64,000 nt of DNA, taken from NCBI RefSeq assembly GCF_001310635.1, contig NZ_BAXR01000001.1, positions 1 through 64,000 of the forward strand, in the 5' to 3' direction. Position numbers and translations under genes: made by a program. This stretch comes from Bacillus sp. JCM 19034. GTDB taxonomy: Bacteria > Bacillota > Bacilli > Bacillales > Bacillaceae_D. Under the pieces are notes generated by a model. It was not told where the DNA came from, did no database searches, and saw only the letters and a list, made by a program, of their open reading frames with translations. Shown here piece after piece: positions 59,125-64,000 of this stretch (positions within the stretch are counted from its first letter, which is position 1; the number at the start of each line of letters is the position of its first letter).

Positions 59125-60067
59125 ATGGACAAATGGTTTGTAGGCTGTGACATCGGCGGGACAACAGTTAAGCTTGCATTTGTAAGTGAAGACGGAGAAA
59201 TTATAACAAAGTGGGAAATTCCAACGGATACTTCGAATGGTGGAGAAAATATTACAGTTGATATCGGACAGGCAATTAAAGATAAATGCTCCGAACTAAA
59301 TGAGCCGTATGACCGTCTACAAGCAATCGGTGTCGGTGCACCAGGTTTTATTGAAATGGAGACAGGGTTTATTTATCATGCTGTTAATATTGGTTGGAAA
59401 GATTTCGCGTTAAAAGAAGAGCTAGAAAAAGAAACCGGTTTATCTGTAACGGTAGATAATGATGCTAATATAGCAGCGTTGGGAGAAATGTGGAAAGGGG
59501 CAGGTGACGGTGCAAAGGATTTGCTATGTGTTACCCTCGGCACAGGAGTAGGAGGAGGCCTTGTTATTAATGGTCAGATCGTTCATGGAGTGAACGGTAT
59601 GGCAGGCGAGATAGGCCATTTGACGTCGGCACCTGAAGGCGGGCCCATGTAATTGTGGCAAAACCGGCTGTTTAGAAACGATTGCTTCAGCAACAGGCAT
59701 TGCTCGTCTAGGTAGAGAAGCAGTACTTACTCACAAACAATCGTCATTAGCAAAAGTAGAGACGATTACGTCTAGAGAAGTGTTTGAAGCGGCCGCTTCA
59801 GGTGATGAGGTTGCAACGGATGTTGTTGATAATGTCTGCTTTTACTTAGGGTTAGCCCTTGCTAATATAGCCAATACAGTTAATCCTTCTAAAATTGTTA
59901 TTGGTGGTGGTGTTTCAAAAGCAGGTGATAAATTACTTAGCCCATTAGAACGTGATTTCCGACGTTTTGCTCTTAAGCGCGTTGCCGAAGGAGCAGAATT
60001 TAAAATAGCCACACTAGGGAATGATGCGGGGGTCATTGGTGGAGCTTGGTTAGCGAAGCAAGGGTAA
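59125..60067 (+). CDS. glcK: Glucokinase, ROK family (2-bp deletion)
   Basis: Phosphorylates glucose with ATP. The N-terminal phosphate-binding loop is [12 protein letters not shown] and the ROK core includes [17 protein letters not shown] and GTGVGGGLV. The zinc motif C-x-C-G-x2-G-C-x-E spans the break: the sequence shows ATGTAATTGTGG where ATGTGTAATTGTGG (Met-Cys-Asn-Cys-Gly) is expected, so two bases (GT) are missing near 59650. Restored, about 314 residues. ATG 59125 is better spaced from AAAGGG than ATG 59119. Confidence 0.93.
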
Positions 60068-60154
60068 ATGGAGTGTTAGCTTCCCTTTACGATTCATAAA
60101 GTAAAAATATAAAGCTATAAAGATTATTACTTTTTGGTAAAGGGGATAGATTTT

Positions 60155-61572
60155 ATGGCACAGTATCGGATAGAGCGAGATTTACTTGGAGAAAAGTGCG
60201 TGCCGAAAGATGCTTATTATGGTATTCAAACGATAAGAGCAGTGGAAAATTTCCCGATAACCGGATATTCGCCACACCCTGAATTAATAAAAGCCTTTGG
60301 ATTTATTAAAAAAGCTTGTGCATTAGCCAACTTAGAGATTGGAGCTTTAACGGAGGAAATTGCAGGTGCGATTGTGACAGCTTCGGAAGAGGTTATTGCT
60401 GGTAAATTTAATGATTCGTTTATCATTGATGCTATTCAAGGTGGAGCCGGAACGTCATTTAACATGAATGCAAATGAGGTTATTGCAAATCGGGCCATTG
60501 AATTGCTAGATGGGGAAAAAGGATCTTATATTCGTGTTAGTCCTAATACTCATGTAAATATGGCACAATCAACTAATGATACGTTTCCAACTGCGATCCG
60601 TATTGCATGCTTACGCTTAATTGATTCTTTATTAGAAGAATTGAATTTACTGATCGAAGAAATGAAGGATAAAGAGCACGAATTTGATTCCGTTCTAAAG
60701 ATGGGACGTACACATTTGCAAGATGCTGTTCCAATCAAATTAGGGCAAGAATTTGGGGCATATCAACGAGTTCTTAGTAGGGATTTAGTAAGAATAAAGC
60801 GTTCTTTACAAAGCTTATATTCTATTAATATGGGAGCTACAGCTATAGGTACTGGATTAAATGCAGAGGTAGACTATATAAAAAAGTAGCCTACCATCTA
60901 GCAAAAGTGACCGGCTATCCGTTTAAAACAGCAGAAGATTTAATTGATGCTACACAAAATACGGATGCTTATACGGAAATTTCAAGTACTTTAAAAATAG
61001 TAGCCGTTAATTTATCTAAAATAGCGAATGACTTACGATTAATGAGCTCAGGACCTAAAACGGGGTTTCATGAAATTCATTTACCGGCAAGGCAGCCTGG
61101 TTCATCTATTATGCCTGGTAAGGTGAATCCGGTTATGTGTGAAGTAGTAAATCAAATTTCTTTTCAGGTGATCGGTAACGATCATACGATTTCTTTGGCC
61201 TCAGAAGCGGGACAATTAGAATTGAACGTAATGGGGCCTGTGTTAGTTTTTAATTTGTTGCAATCTATCACTATTTTAAAAAATGGAATACGTGTATTTA
61301 GAGAGTTAGCCATAAAAAATATAGAAGCTAATACAGAACGTTGTCGAGAGTTAGTCGAGCATAGTGTTGGTATTATTACCGCTATCAACCCGCATATTGG
61401 TTACGAAATGGCTTCACGAATTGCTCTTGAAGCAATTCAAACAGGTAACTCTGTTCGAAATATTTGTTTAGAGCGTGGTATATTGTCAGAGGAAGAACTG
61501 AAAGAAATCCTTGATCCTCATGAAATGACAAAGCCCGGAATAGCTGGAGCTCGTTTTTTGGAAGGGAATTAG
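60155..61572 (+). CDS. aspA: Aspartate ammonia-lyase (frameshifted)
   Basis: Converts aspartate to fumarate and ammonia; homotetramer of the fumarase/aspartase superfamily. The signature GSSIMPGKVNP is at about residues 316-326. Conserved blocks also include NMNANEVIANRA and MAQSTNDTFPTA, and MGRTHLQDAVP. One A is missing from the run at 60880-60885; restored it reads EVDYIKKVAYHLAKVTG and gives about 472 residues. ATG 60155 follows AAGGGG. B. subtilis has its orthologue (ansB) elsewhere. A strong terminator follows. Confidence 0.93.
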
Positions 61573-61582
61573 AAGAAGAGGG

Positions 61583-61617
61583 AAAAGCCTAAAAGGTGTA
61601 TTCTTTTAGGCTTTTTT
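61583..61617 (+). terminator. Terminator after aspA
   Basis: AAAAGCCTAAAAG and CTTTTAGGCTTTT with a 7-base loop and T run. Confidence 0.92.
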
Positions 61618-61772
61618 AATGTTATAGAAAAGAAATCCATAAAAAATCAGGGTGATTATGACGTTTTCTTAAAAAATAATGAAACATTTTACGATTATAA
61701 ATCGTCTATATAGTAAAGAGAGTAAAAGTTGTATAAGATAGAATTAGACATCTATGGTGTGGGGGGAGTATA

Positions 61773-62897
61773 TTGAAGAAGTTTCTGTTTGTTCTTTCAA
61801 TAATTATTTTATTATGTGCTTGTTCGTTTTCTGATTTAGAGGCACAGCCTAGCCCCACTCGAACAAATGAGATGAATGATGATAAGGAGTTACCTGAATC
61901 TATTTTTGAATCGACGACGATACGTCCGTTTGATACTATCGCTTCATCATTTATTGAGGTTGTTGGTTGGTTTAGTGATGAAGAGATTTTATATTTAGAG
62001 GAAGAAGATGAACGTTCCCACTTATATAAATATCATTTATACAATGGGGATTCTGAACTACTTTTTGAAACGGATGGTTGGATTATTGATGTAAGTATAA
62101 ATGCTGATCATTCATTCTTGGCAATTCAAACATATAGCACAGATAATAAAGCAACATTACTAGTCATGACTGAGGAAGGACAAGTGAAAAGAGTCATTGA
62201 AGATTTAGGCGAAGAATATGCTGTCTATTGGAATCCTTATGAACGAGAAGCGATGATTCTTATTTCGTTTTTACCTGATTGGAAGTTTGTAGCATACATG
62301 GTTGATATGAGTGAAGATTCAATTGTTGAGTTGGATTTACCATATCCATACGTACAATGGTTGTCTTCCACTACTTTTGCTTATTTACATTGGGATGAGT
62401 TTGAACCAAGTTATCATGCACCGTTAGTTGTTTATGATCTAAAGACACATTCAAAAAAAGATTGGAAAGATGACGTAATTGCATTTGCCAGTTTAGGAAA
62501 TCAGCTTTCTTTTACTGTTACAGTAAGTTCACCTGATGAACTCTACTCAACTTATACATTTTATAAAGGTCAGAATCGTTATCGCACAATTGAAATGCCA
62601 ATCTTAAATACGTATTCCGAGCAATGGTGGGTCCCATTTTATACGTATGATGGCAAAAACGATTTCTTTTATTACTTGCGTCCGAAATACAGTAGTGATT
62701 TCTTTAGCTATGAGGATGGATACGAATTTATTGCTTATTCTATAGAAGACGATTCAGAAAAGAAAATCATTACATTAGAGCAGCACGTCCCTCTTAGTAT
62801 TTCACCTAAAGGTGATGCGGTGTTAATCGGAAATCGTTTTGAACAGATTTATGATGTAGATCAAGGTAAGCTAATTGATTTATTTGAATTTGAGTGA
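61773..62897 (+). CDS. YqgU-like beta-propeller lipoprotein
   Basis: Exported lipoprotein of 374 residues. The signal (MKKFLFVLSIIILLCACS) ends in a lipobox-like L-C-A-C, with Cys17 the likely lipid anchor. The mature part has repeated W/Y-rich strands (VVGWFSDEEILYL, YVQWLSSTTFAYLH) like the YqgU beta-propeller family of Bacillus. Position shortly after glcK agrees with B. subtilis yqgU. TTG 61773 follows GGGGGAG. Function unknown. Confidence 0.82.
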   Translation: MKKFLFVLSIIILLCACSFSDLEAQPSPTRTNEMNDDKELPESIFESTTIRPFDTIASSFIEVVGWFSDEEILYLEEEDERSHLYKYHLYNGDSELLFETDGWIIDVSINADHSFLAIQTYSTDNKATLLVMTEEGQVKRVIEDLGEEYAVYWNPYEREAMILISFLPDWKFVAYMVDMSEDSIVELDLPYPYVQWLSSTTFAYLHWDEFEPSYHAPLVVYDLKTHSKKDWKDDVIAFASLGNQLSFTVTVSSPDELYSTYTFYKGQNRYRTIEMPILNTYSEQWWVPFYTYDGKNDFFYYLRPKYSSDFFSYEDGYEFIAYSIEDDSEKKIITLEQHVPLSISPKGDAVLIGNRFEQIYDVDQGKLIDLFEFE

Positions 62898-62898
62898 C

Positions 62899-62928
62899 TT
62901 GCAAAAAGAAAGGTAATTCTGTCATAAT
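62899..62928 (+). promoter_or_regulatory. Possible promoter of the thiamine operon
   Basis: TTGCAA (62899-62904) and CATAAT (62923-62928) with an 18-base spacer, starting right after the lipoprotein stop. It would begin the transcript just before the TPP aptamer. Confidence 0.5.
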
Positions 62929-62956
62929 GGAATCAAAGAATAAACTAAAAAGAAAG

Positions 62957-63092
62957 TAGACTAGGGGTGTCTCTTTATAAAGAGACTGAGATTATACCCT
63001 TGTACCTGATCTGGCTGATACCAGCGTAGGAAAGTCGATGCACATGATACTGTCATATGTAGCCGTATTCCGTTGATCGGGTACGGTTTTCT
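62957..63092 (+). promoter_or_regulatory. TPP riboswitch (THI element)
   Basis: The aptamer (about 62957-63038) has P1 arms GACT/AGTC, the CTGAGA pyrimidine-sensing bulge (62985-62990), and ACCTGATCTGG with ATACCAGCGTAGGAAAG. The expression platform at 63063-63092 is a terminator-like hairpin (CCGTATTCCG with CGGGTACGG) ending in TTTT. High thiamine pyrophosphate should stop transcription before thiE-thiS-thiG. Confidence 0.95.
63063..63092 (+). terminator. Terminator of the TPP riboswitch
   Basis: CCGTATTCCG and CGGGTACGG pair with a small internal loop and are followed by TTTTCTTG, at the usual distance after the aptamer. Confidence 0.7.
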
Positions 63093-63121
63093 TGTGTTTA
63101 CTATAGAAGGTGGTAGATAGA

Positions 63122-63736
63122 ATGAAAGATTTTCAATTATACGCCATTACTGGCGAAGAGTTTCATCCTAATCGTGATTTATTAGAAGTTATGGAAGCGG
63201 CAATCATAGGTGGCGTGGATATTATTCAACTTCGCGATAAAATAAGTAGTAAAAGAAGGTTTTGAAAAGGCAAAAAACTTAGAGAATTAACTAGACGCTA
63301 TGATGTTCCATTTATCGTGAACGATCATATTGATGTGGCATTAGCTGTTGATGCTGATGGGATTCATATCGGTCAAGATGATTTGCCAATTGAGGAAGCA
63401 AGAAAAATTGTAGGGAACAAAATCATCGGATTGTCTACACATCGTATTGAGGAAGCTCGGGCAGCCGAAGCAGCAGGGGCAGATTATATTGGGGTAGGAC
63501 CTATCTTTCCAACGAAAAGTAAAGTTGATGTCGTTGACCCTGTTACGACTGAATATATTACGCAAGTTGTATCTGAAATCACGATTCCATTTGTCGCGAT
63601 CGGTGGGATTAAATTGCATAATGTTGACCAAGTACTAAAAGCTGGAGCAACTCGTATATGTATGATAAGTGAAATTGTTGGAGCAAATGATGTAACGGCT
63701 GTCTGTCAGCAGTTTGTTAAGAAATTGTCTGAATAA
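63122..63736 (+). CDS. Thiamine phosphate synthase family protein (ThiE/TenI, two compensating indels)
   Basis: TIM-barrel protein of the ThiE/TenI family. ThiE joins the thiazole and pyrimidine phosphates; TenI is a thiazole tautomerase. Motifs include GVDIIQLRDK, FIVNDHIDVALAVDADGIHI and YIGVGPIFPT, which lean to ThiE, but the thiS-thiG context resembles the tenI operon. An extra A near 63253 and a lost A near 63275 throw about eight codons out of frame; corrected it reads SSKEGFEKAKKLRELTRRY, 204 residues. AAGGTGG precedes ATG 63122. Confidence 0.9.
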
Positions 63737-63750
63737 GGAGTGCATAAGGG

Positions 63751-63948
63751 ATGCGTTTAATGATAAATGGTGAAGAGCATAACCTATCTGTTCAAACATT
63801 AGAGGAAGTAGTTGCTCATTACAAGCTAGAATCACAATTAGTTGTCACAGAAGTGAATGGTGAGATAATTGATCGTTCCGATTGGTCAAAAACTGAAGTA
63901 CAAGACGGAATGAAAATTGAGTTAGTACAGTTTGTTGGAGGAGGATGA
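63751..63948 (+). CDS. thiS: Sulfur carrier protein ThiS
   Basis: A 65-residue ubiquitin-like carrier ending FVGGG. The C-terminal Gly-Gly is adenylated by ThiF and thiocarboxylated to donate sulfur for the thiazole ring. ATG 63751 is 9 bases from AAGGAG. It lies 14 bases after thiE and 6 bases before thiG, all downstream of the TPP riboswitch. Confidence 0.95.
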   Translation: MRLMINGEEHNLSVQTLEEVVAHYKLESQLVVTEVNGEIIDRSDWSKTEVQDGMKIELVQFVGGG

Positions 63949-63954
63949 TTTAAA

Positions 63955-64000
63955 ATGGATAAGAAATTAACGATTGCTGGGAAAGAGCTATCATCACGAT
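63955..64000 (+). CDS. thiG: Thiazole synthase ThiG (5' fragment)
   Basis: Only the first 15 codons are inside the window (MDKKLTIAGKELSSR), matching the usual ThiG opening where a short strand precedes LxxRLxxGTGKY. GGAGGAGG in the end of thiS serves as its ribosome site. ThiG forms the thiazole phosphate from DXP with ThiS thiocarboxylate. Confidence 0.85.
   Translation, partial: MDKKLTIAGKELSSR

Noticed and set aside
61773..62897. Solute-binding protein for the zinc ABC operon
   Set aside because: The lipoprotein has a beta-propeller-like, YqgU-type sequence without metal-binding His motifs and is 30 kb away, so it is not a convincing AdcA/ZnuA.

Overview
The window is a low-GC, Gram-positive, endospore-forming chromosome segment. 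Gene order follows the yqfC-yqgU part of Bacillus subtilis closely. The combination of nptA, ppk/ppx and several relatives of Bacillus halodurans-type genes makes an alkaliphilic Bacillaceae (Alkalihalobacillus/Halalkalibacter-like) my best guess; the exact genus is inference. I see no prophage, insertion sequence, CRISPR array or replication origin.

Layout. 0.2-9.3 kb: yqfC-yqfD-phoH, pgpH-ybeY-dgkA-DUF502-cdd-era, yqzL-recO (sporulation, RNA maturation, lipid carrier recycling, ribosome assembly, repair). 9.35-13.5 kb: a glycine T-box leader, then glyQ-glyS-yqfL. 13.6-20.3 kb: yqxD-dnaG-sigA, a membrane protein, cccA, trmK-yqfO. 20.3-26.8 kb: ispH, a CarD-like regulator and yqfQ/vrrA on the minus strand, then cshB, nfo, a DUF2624 gene and an orphan histidine kinase. 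26.8-30.5 kb: ppk and ppx (polyphosphate). 30.6-33.6 kb: a Zur-box-led zinc-type ABC operon with two permeases, then zur. 33.7-36.6 kb: yqfW, yqfX, ispG, yqfZ. 36.7-42.7 kb: an MFS exporter, a DUF1002 protein, NfeD, DUF1189 and the Na/Pi transporter NptA. 42.8-43.2 kb: four tRNA genes. 43.4-48.1 kb: sodA, yqgE, pbpA. 48.2-50.8 kb: four poorly understood genes. 50.8-62.9 kb: rpmG, 5-FTHF cyclo-ligase, DUF92, MoeB/ThiF, yqgO, gluP, a SpoVAF-like germination protein, a YueI-like gene, yqgQ-glcK, aspartase and a YqgU-like lipoprotein. 62.9-64 kb: a TPP riboswitch and the start of a thiE-thiS-thiG operon.

Quality warning. About 35 small indels interrupt roughly 30 genes, including essential ones (dnaG, era, ispG, pbpA). 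Nearly all are one-base losses or gains in short homopolymers, and reading across each restores a normal family protein. I treat them as probable sequencing or assembly errors and give each gene as one locus spanning the shift. Nothing in the window is a clearly new system. The best candidates for unexplained biology are the gene pairs at 48.2-49.0 kb and 49.4-50.7 kb, a perfect 13-bp inverted repeat inside recO, and the zinc operon with two permeases and no binding protein.
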